Source: Bacteroidales bacterium
Lineage (GTDB): Bacteria; Bacteroidota; Bacteroidia; Bacteroidales; UBA10428
Length of the DNA stretch: 64,000 nt
Assembly: GCA_016928305.1 (NCBI GenBank)
Contig: JAFGKY010000028.1
Coordinates: 43,627 to 107,626, forward strand
Reading direction: 5' to 3'
In this document: piece after piece, positions 7,600-16,316 of the stretch
Layout of the letters: every line of letters begins with the position of its first letter
How positions within the stretch are numbered: position 1 is the stretch's first letter
The notes under the pieces: generated by a model
What the model saw: the letters and a program-made list of their open reading frames with translations, nothing else
Databases searched by the model: none
What the model was told of the DNA's origin: nothing
Program-made: the position numbers and the translations under genes

Positions 7600-9432
7600 A
7601 TGAAGGCACGCCTGCGTTTCTTATTCTTCTATCTGTTATTTTGGTTATTGTTGTTTATTATCGGCAAATTCGTTTTTTTGTTCTATCAATTCAACCAGTC
7701 ATTTTCACTCCCTGTGGCCGACTGGTTCAATATTATCAGACACGGGCTGAAACTTGATCTTTCCACGCTTGGTTATGCATCGATAATCCCTGTTCTTACC
7801 TTATCTGTAACATCTTTCTGGAAAGGCAAATTAGCATGCCGAATCATTAATATCTACACCCTTGTTGCTCTGTTTCTTTTTATACTGATATCGCTCAGCG
7901 ATCTAATAATTTACAAGGCATGGTCGGTGCGGTTTGATGTTTCTCCATTGCAATACCTTGTCACACCCAGGGAGGTTGTTGCTAATCTGGCTTGGTATTA
8001 TTTTATACTGCTGCTGGGAATAATATCCGTTATTTTCTGGCTGCTCTATTCAATTTACCGCAGGCGAATACATAATTTTCTTCAAGAGGCTTCGAAGAGT
8101 GGGTGGAAATCCAGCCTGTTGTTCTTTATCCTGCTTCTTTTTCTTTTTCTGCCTATTCGTGGTGGGCTTCGTACTACGCCCATTAATGTCAGCAGTGCTT
8201 ATTTTCATAAGAACGTTTTCGCCAATCAGGCTGCGGTAAACGTAATGTGGAACTTTGGACAATCTGTTGTGAATGGCAAAGAAACCCGTAATCCTTATAT
8301 TTTCTACAAACATGAAGGCTATGAAATGAACCTAAAAAAATTGTACGATGCTGGTAATGAGCCTGTGAAAATTCTGAAACACGATCGTCCAACCATAATA
8401 CTGGTGATGATGGAGACATTTACGGCCAAGCTGATTGAGCCCCTGGGAGGCACCCCGGGTGTAACACCAAACTTCAATCGGCTGGCCAGGGAAGGCGTGT
8501 TATTCGCGAATATGTATGCCAACGGCACACGCACGGACAGGGGTATGGTCTCCATTGTCAGCGGCTTTCCAACCATTGAACCGTTAAGGGTATTACGATA
8601 TCCCGAAAAGACATTGAATATGGCATTTCTTTCTCGAGATCTGATAAGGGAAGGTTATCATGCCTCATTCTATTACGGTGGAGAGGTTGATTTTGCCAAC
8701 ATGAAATCATACCTGTTGAACGGTGGTTTTAATCCTATTTATTCCGAAAAGGATTTTTCATATTATCATGGCTATCGGAGCAACTGGGGCGTACCGGATA
8801 ATATTGCTTTTGACAAATTAGTGGATGAAGTTAACAGTCAAACCGGACCATGTCTGCATATGATGTTAACCCTCAGTAATCACGAACCATTTGATATACC
8901 GGTAGAACCACACTTCGGAGGTTTTCCTTTTCGGAACAAATTCTACAGTTCAGCATATTTTGCCGACAGTTGTCTTGGTGATTTTATTGCAAAAATGAAA
9001 AGCAGCAATCGTTGGGATAGTTGCCTCATTATATTGGTTGCTGATCACGGCAGCCCTTTCCCCGATTTTGATCAATACCATGAACCCGGCAAGTACAAAA
9101 TACCTATGCTTTGGCTGGGGGGAGCACTGAAAACAGATACGGTCATTACAAAATATTGCACGCAGTCGGATATCGCCGTAACCCTTCTTAAACAGCTGGG
9201 TATTGACAGCGATCATTATATCCTGGGCAAGGACATCCTGTCTCCCTCTTCGCGGTCTTTTGCTTTCTATTCTTTTATGGACGGCATGGCCATGATGACG
9301 GACAGCGTGTCTTTCGGCTTTGACTTTAAATCAAAAAACCTTCTGTTTTCAACCGGTGATGTCACAAGTGATCATATCGGTTATATAAAGGCATTGCAGC
9401 AATATATCTATGATTATTACCTGTCTCTTTAA
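7600..9432 (+). CDS. LtaS-like membrane phosphoglycerol transferase / sulfatase-fold protein
   Basis: The 610-residue product has five hydrophobic helices in the first 200 residues, then an extracytoplasmic alkaline phosphatase/sulfatase-fold domain from about residue 270. Catalytic features of the LTA-synthase group are visible: the metal-binding Glu in MMETF, the Thr nucleophile in NGTRTDRG, SNHEPFDIP, the ADHG pair and the late His in YHEPGKYKIPML. In Gram-positives LtaS polymerises glycerol phosphate onto lipid anchors; in Bacteroidetes the homologues have unclear substrates and may modify glycans or lipids with phosphoglycerol or phosphoethanolamine. Transcribed from its own promoter and convergent with the ABC exporter gene. 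Confidence 0.85.
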   Translation: MKARLRFLFFYLLFWLLLFIIGKFVFLFYQFNQSFSLPVADWFNIIRHGLKLDLSTLGYASIIPVLTLSVTSFWKGKLACRIINIYTLVALFLFILISLSDLIIYKAWSVRFDVSPLQYLVTPREVVANLAWYYFILLLGIISVIFWLLYSIYRRRIHNFLQEASKSGWKSSLLFFILLLFLFLPIRGGLRTTPINVSSAYFHKNVFANQAAVNVMWNFGQSVVNGKETRNPYIFYKHEGYEMNLKKLYDAGNEPVKILKHDRPTIILVMMETFTAKLIEPLGGTPGVTPNFNRLAREGVLFANMYANGTRTDRGMVSIVSGFPTIEPLRVLRYPEKTLNMAFLSRDLIREGYHASFYYGGEVDFANMKSYLLNGGFNPIYSEKDFSYYHGYRSNWGVPDNIAFDKLVDEVNSQTGPCLHMMLTLSNHEPFDIPVEPHFGGFPFRNKFYSSAYFADSCLGDFIAKMKSSNRWDSCLIILVADHGSPFPDFDQYHEPGKYKIPMLWLGGALKTDTVITKYCTQSDIAVTLLKQLGIDSDHYILGKDILSPSSRSFAFYSFMDGMAMMTDSVSFGFDFKSKNLLFSTGDVTSDHIGYIKALQQYIYDYYLSL

Positions 9433-9434
9433 CC

Positions 9435-9464
9435 CATAAACTTTGAAATAATATATAGTTTATG
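9435..9464. terminator. Weak hairpin between convergent genes
   Basis: CATAAACT (9435-9442) pairs with AGTTTATG (9457-9464) around a 14-base AT-rich loop in the 43-base gap between the LtaS-like gene and the ABC exporter gene. The stem is AT-rich and weak; a terminator role for both strands is plausible only from position. Confidence 0.35.
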
Positions 9465-9475
9465 AATAATGCAGG

Positions 9476-11323
9476 TTAAGAAGTAAAGTACTGCATCTCA
9501 AAAAATTTGCGGTACTCACCGTTAAGTTCCATTAAACCTACATGATCACCTTTTTCAATAATTTTACCGTCTTTCAACACAAAAATCTCGTCGGCATTGA
9601 CTATGGTAGAGAATCGGTGGGCAATGACAATGGAGGTCCGGTTCTTCATAAGCTGCAAGAGAGCATCCTGGACGAGTCTTTCGGATTCCGTATCAAGAGC
9701 TGAGGTGGCTTCGTCAAGGATCAGGATCGGCGGATTCTTCAGCACGGCGCGTGCAATGCTTATTCGTTGGCGTTGTCCTCCGGAAAGCTTGCACCCCCTG
9801 TCTCCGATACCGGTGTCATAGCCGTTCTCGGTGTTGACGATAAATTCGTGTGCATGGGCGACTTTTGCTGCCTCTATAATCTGTTCCGGGGTGGCTGAGT
9901 CAACGCCAAAGGCAATATTGTTGTAAAACGAGTCGTTAAACAATATCGGATCCTGAGTCACGACGCCCATAAGGCTTCGGATGTCGCTTATTTTATAATC
10001 ACGGATATCAATTCCATCAATCCGAATCTGTCCGCTCACTGCATCGTACAGGCGAGGCAACAGATCAGCCAGGGTTGATTTTCCCGCTCCCGAATGTCCT
10101 ACGAGAGCAATCATCCTGCCTTTTTTTACGGTCAGGTTTATTCCCTGAAGGACATAATCAGTCTTATATCTGAAACTGACATCACGGTATTCGATGGTAT
10201 CATTAAAAGAAGTTATGGGCCTGGCATCTTTTTTCTCGACTATCGTATTTTCAGCATTCAGGATGCGGTTTATACGTTCCATGGATGCCAGTCCTTTCTG
10301 AATGCTGTAATACTCTGAAGAAAAAGCTTTTGCAGGATTGATAACGCTGTAAAAAACAGCCAGGTAAACCAGGAACTTTTCGGGACCGAGCATGCTGGTT
10401 TCTGTTAGGATGAGGTACCCCCCGTACCACATCACGATAATGATGACTATGGTTCCCAGCAGCTCGCTGACCGGTGAGGCCAGATACCTCCTGATATAGA
10501 TACGGTTCATGATTTTCCGGTACTCTTCAATCTGTTTCCTGAATTTTCCGGCTATCTTTTTCTCCGCAATAAAAGCCTTTATTATTTTCAATCCCGACAA
10601 GGTTTCCTCAATGGTGCACATGAATTCTCCCATCTTATTCTGACCCGCCATGGAATGCTTTCTAAGTGTTTTCCCGATTCTTCCGATGATCAGGCCTGCA
10701 ATGGGGAATAACACAAAAACGAATACCGTTAGTTGCCAGCTCATAATGATCATGGTCACAACAAAAACCAGGATCAGTATCGGGTTCTTAATCAGCATCT
10801 CAAGCGAATTGATCACCGATACTTCAACTTCCGTTACATCACCTGTAATTCTCGCAATGATATCACCTTTGCGTTCTTCGGAGAAAAAACCAACCGGCAA
10901 GGAAAGCGTTTTGCTGTATATTCTCATCCGGATGTCACGCACTACCGAGTTGCGCAGGAGAGCAATGTAATAGCTTGCCAGGTATGTAAAGCCTACTTTA
11001 AAAAGAACCATAAGGATAAGGAACAATCCGATGCAGATCAGAGCCTTTGCTGAGCCCTGGTTTTCCGATACCTGGGTAATAAGACAATAGATGTTGTGCT
11101 TTATTGCATGGCCCAGTGATTCTATTGACCCGGTGGCACTTTTAAAGGAAATATATCCGTATGCTTTTTCTTCGAGCTTGAAAAGAATCTTAAGCAATGG
11201 AATCATGGAAACCAGTGAAAAAACACTGAAAATGGCACTTAGAAAATTAAATGCCATGTTAAGGAAAATGTTCTTTTTGTATGGAAGCAAATATTTACCG
11301 ATGGTCTTAAAAAAAACTTTCAT
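9476..11323 (-). CDS. ABC exporter, MsbA-like half-transporter with fused ATPase
   Basis: The 615-residue protein joins an N-terminal six-helix ABC-exporter domain (about residues 15-330) to an ATPase domain (about 360-600). The ATPase has Walker A GHSGAGKST, the Q-loop VTQDPILF, signature LSGGQRQRISIARA, Walker B ILILDEATSALD and the H-loop IVIAHR. MsbA-type proteins flip lipid A-core or other lipids across the inner membrane as homodimers; the substrate here is not proven. The start overlaps the stop of the GT2 gene (ATGA), so both are probably co-translated, which fits export of a glycolipid. Confidence 0.9.
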   Translation of the reverse strand: MKVFFKTIGKYLLPYKKNIFLNMAFNFLSAIFSVFSLVSMIPLLKILFKLEEKAYGYISFKSATGSIESLGHAIKHNIYCLITQVSENQGSAKALICIGLFLILMVLFKVGFTYLASYYIALLRNSVVRDIRMRIYSKTLSLPVGFFSEERKGDIIARITGDVTEVEVSVINSLEMLIKNPILILVFVVTMIIMSWQLTVFVFVLFPIAGLIIGRIGKTLRKHSMAGQNKMGEFMCTIEETLSGLKIIKAFIAEKKIAGKFRKQIEEYRKIMNRIYIRRYLASPVSELLGTIVIIIVMWYGGYLILTETSMLGPEKFLVYLAVFYSVINPAKAFSSEYYSIQKGLASMERINRILNAENTIVEKKDARPITSFNDTIEYRDVSFRYKTDYVLQGINLTVKKGRMIALVGHSGAGKSTLADLLPRLYDAVSGQIRIDGIDIRDYKISDIRSLMGVVTQDPILFNDSFYNNIAFGVDSATPEQIIEAAKVAHAHEFIVNTENGYDTGIGDRGCKLSGGQRQRISIARAVLKNPPILILDEATSALDTESERLVQDALLQLMKNRTSIVIAHRFSTIVNADEIFVLKDGKIIEKGDHVGLMELNGEYRKFFEMQYFTS

Positions 11324-12276
11324 TGATTTACCAGGATATAATTTTTAAATTTCCCGAGCTTTCTTCCGCCCAGAAGTTTGTTCTCTATCCAGCTCAGTAT
11401 AACATACTTTGTCTTTTCATGTTTGATGGGATTCCTGCTTACTATCTTTCCTCCGGAGTATCTCAGCTTATGAGCCCAGTTAAATTGTTGTATCCATTCA
11501 TTCATAACGGACGGATGTGAGCCGTAGTATTTTTCCGAATTGTTCAGGTTTCCATAGTCAAAATCACCTTTGTAAAAAAGTTGTTTTTCAAGCTGGCTGA
11601 CGGCTTTAAACCCTTTATGATTGATGTTGAAATGCTTTATCTTGCTGTTCATCAGTTCAGGCGGCCGAACCCATCCGTAATGAAAAATACGTGCCTGTGC
11701 TCTGGCAACGTTAAGTTTGAAAGTATTCTCCTGTTGACGGTAATGAATTCCATCGAAACCGGGAATTCGCCTGAAAGACTGCGCTGATTCCCAGGAATGA
11801 ATTTCAGGATCATTACGAATAATCCGGATTTCCCGGTTATACCAGCAATGTCCTTTCTGATAATGGTTATAGTCACCCCAGAAATGGATGTAGTCAAATA
11901 GCAGGCCTTCAACTATCTTTTCATGCAACAGATCCTGGCATCGTTTACGGATTACAGGCAAATCATCTTCGTGAACGACTTCATCCGACTGCAGATAGAA
12001 TAACCAGTCGCCTTTGCAGTATCCTTTTGCTATATCGGTTTGATGAGCATGTTCCATACCCTTTGGGTATTTTTCAATATCCCACACGGTGTCAATGATT
12101 CTTATTTTGGGATCTCCAATGGACATTATTTCCTGACGTGTAGTGTCGTCGGCATCACTATCACCCAGAACAACAATAAACTCATTAACAATTGGCAGTA
12201 TACTCATTACTGCCTGCTTCATCGGGTAATAAAGCTTGCGGGCATTTTTCCCCATTGTAAAACCACTGATCGTCAT
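11320..12276 (-). CDS. Glycosyltransferase family 2
   Basis: The 318-residue product has the GT-A fold marks of family 2: an N-terminal region ending FIVVLGDSDADDTT, and the metal/nucleotide site region GDWLFYLQSDEVVHEDDL, where the DxD equivalent is SDE. It has no membrane helix and probably works on the cytoplasmic face. It sits between purB (15-base gap) and the ABC exporter gene (4-base overlap), suggesting it builds a lipid-linked glycan or modifies the lipopolysaccharide core. Acceptor and donor sugar are unknown. Confidence 0.85.
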   Translation of the reverse strand: MTISGFTMGKNARKLYYPMKQAVMSILPIVNEFIVVLGDSDADDTTRQEIMSIGDPKIRIIDTVWDIEKYPKGMEHAHQTDIAKGYCKGDWLFYLQSDEVVHEDDLPVIRKRCQDLLHEKIVEGLLFDYIHFWGDYNHYQKGHCWYNREIRIIRNDPEIHSWESAQSFRRIPGFDGIHYRQQENTFKLNVARAQARIFHYGWVRPPELMNSKIKHFNINHKGFKAVSQLEKQLFYKGDFDYGNLNNSEKYYGSHPSVMNEWIQQFNWAHKLRYSGGKIVSRNPIKHEKTKYVILSWIENKLLGGRKLGKFKNYILVNQ

Positions 12277-12291
12277 TGCTGCCTTTTTGTT

Positions 12292-13635
12292 TTATTTTCC
12301 TGTATATGTCAATGGGGTAAGTTTAAGGAGTTCTTCCTTTACTTCCGTTCGCAGATCGAGGTTATTAATAAAAGCAACAAGCGTTTCCCGGTTTATGGGT
12401 TTGTTGTGCCGTGTAAGATCCTTCAAAGCTTCGTATGGTCTGGGGTATCCTTCACGGCGCAAAATGGTCTGGATACCCTCGGTTACCACTGCCCAGTTAT
12501 TGCTCAGATCCCTGTCGATGACTTCCTTATTCAGCAGCAATTTATCAAGTCCTTTCAGCAGTGAATGAAAGGCTATTACCGAATGGGCAAAGGGTACCCC
12601 TATGTTACGAAGAACGGTTGAATCGGTAAGATCACGTTGCAGCCTTGACACGGGTAGTTTGGCTGCAAGATGTTCAAAAATTGCATTGGCCAGACCCAGG
12701 TTGCCTTCTGAGTTTTCAAAATCGATCGGATTAACTTTATGTGGCATGGTGGATGAACCGACTTCCCCCGTTTTGATTTTTTGTTTGAAATATTCCATGG
12801 ATATGTAACTCCAGCAATCGCGGTCGAGATCAATCAGGATGGTGTTTATACGCTTCATACAGTCAAAGATGGCCGCAAGGTTATCATAATGTTCGATCTG
12901 AGTTGTGGTCTGTGACCTTGTAAGACCAAGGATATCGTTCACAAAATGGTTGCTGAACCCGGTCCAGTCGGTATCCGGATAGGCTGCATAATGAGCGTTT
13001 AAGTTCCCCGTAGCTCCTCCGAACTTGGCTGAGAACGGTACAGTTATAAGTTGATTTTTCTGAATTTCAAGTCTTTCGGCAAAGACATTTATTTCTTTTC
13101 CAAGCCTTGTTGGTGATGCAGGTTGACCATGCGTATATGCGAGCATGGCAACTTCTTTCCATTCTGATGCCAGTGTTTTAAGTTTTGCAATAACCTGTTC
13201 CAGCAGTGGATAATAGACTGCCTGCAGGGCATCTTTCAATGAAAGCGGGATGGCAGTATTGTTTATGTCTTGTGAAGTAAGGGCAAAATGAATAAATTCT
13301 TTAAAATGAGACAGGTTCAGGCTGTCGAATTTTTCTTTCAGAAAATATTCCACTGCCTTGACATCATGGTTGGTTGTTTTTTCTATACCTTTTATGTATT
13401 GTGCATCATTGGGAGTGAAATTTGAGTATATTTTCCTGAGGATTTCAAAATGCTGTGATTCAATTTGCCTTAGTTGAGGCAGCGGCAAATCGCATAATGC
13501 AATGAAATATTCAACTTCTACCATTACCCGGTACCGGATGAGGGCAAATTCGGAGAAATAAGCAGCACAGGCCACCACTGTTTTTCTGTAACGTCCGTCA
13601 ATGGGTGAAATAGCGGTTAATTTTGTAAGTTCCAT
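12292..13635 (-). CDS. purB: Adenylosuccinate lyase
   Basis: Adenylosuccinate lyase catalyses two fumarate-releasing steps of purine synthesis (SAICAR to AICAR and adenylosuccinate to AMP). The 447-residue protein begins MELTKLTAISPIDGRYRK, as in E. coli-type PurB, and carries the fumarase/aspartase signature GSSTMPHKVNPIDFE, the TSQDINNTA segment and TTQIEHYDN. The frame stays open 17 codons further upstream, but the family start and the lack of homology before it favour the ATG at 13635. It is first of a likely minus-strand operon with the GT2 and ABC genes and divergent from nfeD. Confidence 0.95.
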   Translation of the reverse strand: MELTKLTAISPIDGRYRKTVVACAAYFSEFALIRYRVMVEVEYFIALCDLPLPQLRQIESQHFEILRKIYSNFTPNDAQYIKGIEKTTNHDVKAVEYFLKEKFDSLNLSHFKEFIHFALTSQDINNTAIPLSLKDALQAVYYPLLEQVIAKLKTLASEWKEVAMLAYTHGQPASPTRLGKEINVFAERLEIQKNQLITVPFSAKFGGATGNLNAHYAAYPDTDWTGFSNHFVNDILGLTRSQTTTQIEHYDNLAAIFDCMKRINTILIDLDRDCWSYISMEYFKQKIKTGEVGSSTMPHKVNPIDFENSEGNLGLANAIFEHLAAKLPVSRLQRDLTDSTVLRNIGVPFAHSVIAFHSLLKGLDKLLLNKEVIDRDLSNNWAVVTEGIQTILRREGYPRPYEALKDLTRHNKPINRETLVAFINNLDLRTEVKEELLKLTPLTYTGK

Positions 13636-13747
13636 AAAAACACTTTTTGATGCGTTAAAATTAAGAACAAATACGCGAATAAACATCGTTAATCGGTTTT
13701 ATAATGTTGCAAATTTTCTTTACCATTGTATCCTAAAATTCATTATT

Positions 13748-15178
13748 ATGTTCAGGAAATTATACACTGGTTATAAGGCGATCCTGCTTTCTGCCATACT
13801 ATACGTGATCCTGGCTTTTGTGCCCGATTCTTCTCTTTCTGAAGAAAAAGCATCCCTTTTACGACCCAGGGTTTATGTATTTGAAATCCGGAAAGAAATA
13901 GCCAAACCCGTGTGGAGGGTTACACAGGAAGCATTCTCTGCCGCTGAAGAATGGAACGCCGATTACGTAATCCTGCACATCAATACCTATGGAGGAATGG
14001 TGAACATTGCCGATTCCATTCGGACAAAAATACTCAACAGCATGATTCCGGTGATTGGATTTATTGATAACCAGGCGATCTCAGCCGGAGCCCTGATATC
14101 CATAGCCTGTGATAGCCTGTATATACGACCTGGTGGTAGTATTGGAGCGGCAACGGTTGTAGACCAGTCCGGTAATGTTGTTCCCGATAAGTACCAGTCG
14201 TTCATGCGTTCAACCATGAGAGCAACCGCAGAGTCGCATGGAAAAGATACGATTGTTTCCGGAAATGATACCATTATCAGATGGCACCGCGATCCGCATA
14301 TTGCCGAGGCCATGGTTGATCCGTCGTTGGTTGTTCCGGGACTTGATGATTCCCTGAAAGTGGTAACCCTGACGGCAGAAGAAGCATTGAAATGGAATTA
14401 CAGTGAGGGTATTGCGTCCAGCATTGCTGAAGTACTGGAAAAAACCGGATTAAAGGATTGTGAACTGAAAGAATACCGGCCATCCGCTGTCGACAAGGTC
14501 ATTGGCTTCCTTCTGAGTCCCGTGGTTCAGGGTATTTTAATCATGATCATGCTGGGAGGTATTTATTTTGAGCTGCAGACTCCGGGTATCGGTTTTCCCC
14601 TTGCTGCAGCAGGTGTTGCTGCCTTATTCTATTTTGCACCTCTCTACCTTGAGGGTTTGGCAGAGAACTGGGAAATGCTCATATTCCTTGCCGGACTTAT
14701 CCTTATTATCCTGGAAATATTTGTAATACCCGGCTTCGGGGTAGCAGGTATTTCCGGTATTGTTTTGATGGTTGCCGGCCTGACACTCAGCCTGGTGGAT
14801 AATGTTGTTTTCAGGCTTGAAGGAATGGGTGCCCTGTGGCATTTGATCAAGGCCCTGATGACGGTGCTGGTTTCCTTGTTTTTGGCATTTATGTTATTTA
14901 TACTGGGATCCAGACGGTTTGCCTTTTCCAAAACATTTAAAGGAATTGCCCTCGATACTACTCAACGTACAAAGGAAGGATATATCGGTATCGATACACG
15001 GCAAAAAGAGTTGATCGGAAAAACAGGAGTAGCTTATACCATTTTACGGCCATCCGGCATGGTGGAGATAGAAGGCGAGATTTATGATGCCAAAGCTGAG
15101 ATAGGCTATATTGAAAAGGGCGATCCTGTTAAGGTCATTCGTGATGAAGCCGGACAGCTTTATGTTATTAAAATATAA
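13748..15178 (+). CDS. NfeD family membrane-bound serine protease-like protein
   Basis: The 476-residue product has an N-terminal signal or anchor (YKAILLSAILYVILAFV), a ClpP-like serine protease domain (about residues 40-240) with the nucleophile in AISAGALISIACD and the GGSIGAATVV strand, then four or so membrane helices (about 250-395), and a C-terminal NfeD OB-fold domain (about 410-476). Long NfeD proteins of this type cleave stomatin-like membrane proteins in archaea and are linked to membrane quality control. No stomatin gene lies next to it. The open frame reaches back over purB's start, but the ATG at 13748 fits the signal sequence. Next gene mltG follows after 16 bases. Confidence 0.9.
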   Translation: MFRKLYTGYKAILLSAILYVILAFVPDSSLSEEKASLLRPRVYVFEIRKEIAKPVWRVTQEAFSAAEEWNADYVILHINTYGGMVNIADSIRTKILNSMIPVIGFIDNQAISAGALISIACDSLYIRPGGSIGAATVVDQSGNVVPDKYQSFMRSTMRATAESHGKDTIVSGNDTIIRWHRDPHIAEAMVDPSLVVPGLDDSLKVVTLTAEEALKWNYSEGIASSIAEVLEKTGLKDCELKEYRPSAVDKVIGFLLSPVVQGILIMIMLGGIYFELQTPGIGFPLAAAGVAALFYFAPLYLEGLAENWEMLIFLAGLILIILEIFVIPGFGVAGISGIVLMVAGLTLSLVDNVVFRLEGMGALWHLIKALMTVLVSLFLAFMLFILGSRRFAFSKTFKGIALDTTQRTKEGYIGIDTRQKELIGKTGVAYTILRPSGMVEIEGEIYDAKAEIGYIEKGDPVKVIRDEAGQLYVIKI

Positions 15179-15194
15179 CCGGTATCCGGATCTT

Positions 15195-16241
15195 ATGCGT
15201 GGCTCTGTTATTATAAAATATATTCTTTATGGAATTCTCGTAGTATTTATAATCGCCGGGATCAAGGTATCGGATATCTATCATAAAGCATACGGGGCCA
15301 ATATATTTACACCCGATAAAAAACCTTATTATATTTATATCCCAACCGGATCTGAATCCGAAGATGTTTTCAGTATACTGTACGATGCTAAACTGGTTAA
15401 AAACAGGCATACATTCGAATGGGTGGCGGAACGGAAGAACTACAGCAAACATGTGCATCCGGGGAAATACAAAATCCGTAACAGGATGTCGAACAATGAG
15501 CTGATAAACATACTCAGAGCCGGATTACAGGAACCGGTCGAGGTAGTTATAAACAACATTCGCACATCGGAAGATCTGGCATTAAAGGTAGCTGAACAGA
15601 TCGAACCCGATACAGCAGCTATCCTAAGCCTTTTTCGTGACGATGCCTTTATTGAAGAATTAGGCTTTAATGCTTATACCATCATGGGAATGTTCATCCC
15701 CAATACCTATGAATGCTGGTGGAATCTTTCGGCTACTGGGTTTTTCGAACGAATGAAGAAAGAATACGATCGTTTCTGGAACTTTGAAAGGACGTACAAG
15801 GCTCAGCGTATTAATTTGACTACCAATGAGGTTATTACACTTGCTTCAATCATTGAAAATGAAACCAACAAACCCGAAGAGTACAGAAGAATAGCGGGCG
15901 TTTATATCAACCGGCTGGATAAAGGTATTAAACTGCAGGCTGATCCGACTGTGAAATATGCTTTGGGTGATTTTAGTATCCAACGGGTGTTAAAAAAACA
16001 CACCGGTATAGAATCTCCTTATAATACATATAAATATTACGGTTTGCCTCCCGGCCCTATTGGCATGCCCTCTATTCAGGCTATTGATGCTGTACTTGAC
16101 TATGAGAAAAACGATTATCTGTATTTCTGTGCAAAAGAGGATTTTTCAGGATATCATAATTTTGCCCGCACGCTTGAACAACATAACAGAAATGCACGTT
16201 CATATCAGAAAGCTCTCAACCGGCGGAGAATATTAAAATGA
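15195..16241 (+). CDS. mltG: Endolytic peptidoglycan transglycosylase MltG (YceG-like)
   Basis: MltG cuts nascent peptidoglycan strands and so sets glycan length. The 348-residue product has one N-terminal membrane helix (IIKYILYGILVVFIIAGI), a LysM-like region, and the YceG domain with the catalytic Glu in ASIIENET and the motifs YINRL, LQADPTVKYALG and SPYNTYKYYGLPPGPIGMPS, all typical. The C-terminal FCAKEDFSGYHNFARTLEQHN is also conserved. The ATG at 15195 was chosen because it places the membrane helix near the N-terminus; in-frame ATGs upstream lie within nfeD. Co-transcription with nfeD is likely. Confidence 0.95.
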   Translation: MRGSVIIKYILYGILVVFIIAGIKVSDIYHKAYGANIFTPDKKPYYIYIPTGSESEDVFSILYDAKLVKNRHTFEWVAERKNYSKHVHPGKYKIRNRMSNNELINILRAGLQEPVEVVINNIRTSEDLALKVAEQIEPDTAAILSLFRDDAFIEELGFNAYTIMGMFIPNTYECWWNLSATGFFERMKKEYDRFWNFERTYKAQRINLTTNEVITLASIIENETNKPEEYRRIAGVYINRLDKGIKLQADPTVKYALGDFSIQRVLKKHTGIESPYNTYKYYGLPPGPIGMPSIQAIDAVLDYEKNDYLYFCAKEDFSGYHNFARTLEQHNRNARSYQKALNRRRILK

Positions 16242-16316
16242 TTGAAAAAGATTAATTATAATAAATAGACATATTACTTCATTCAATCCATAACCAAACC
16301 TCTGGAGACTCATACT

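Noticed and set aside
13601..13747. 49-codon extension of the NfeD protein
   Set aside because: Overlaps the purB start region and precedes the natural signal sequence.
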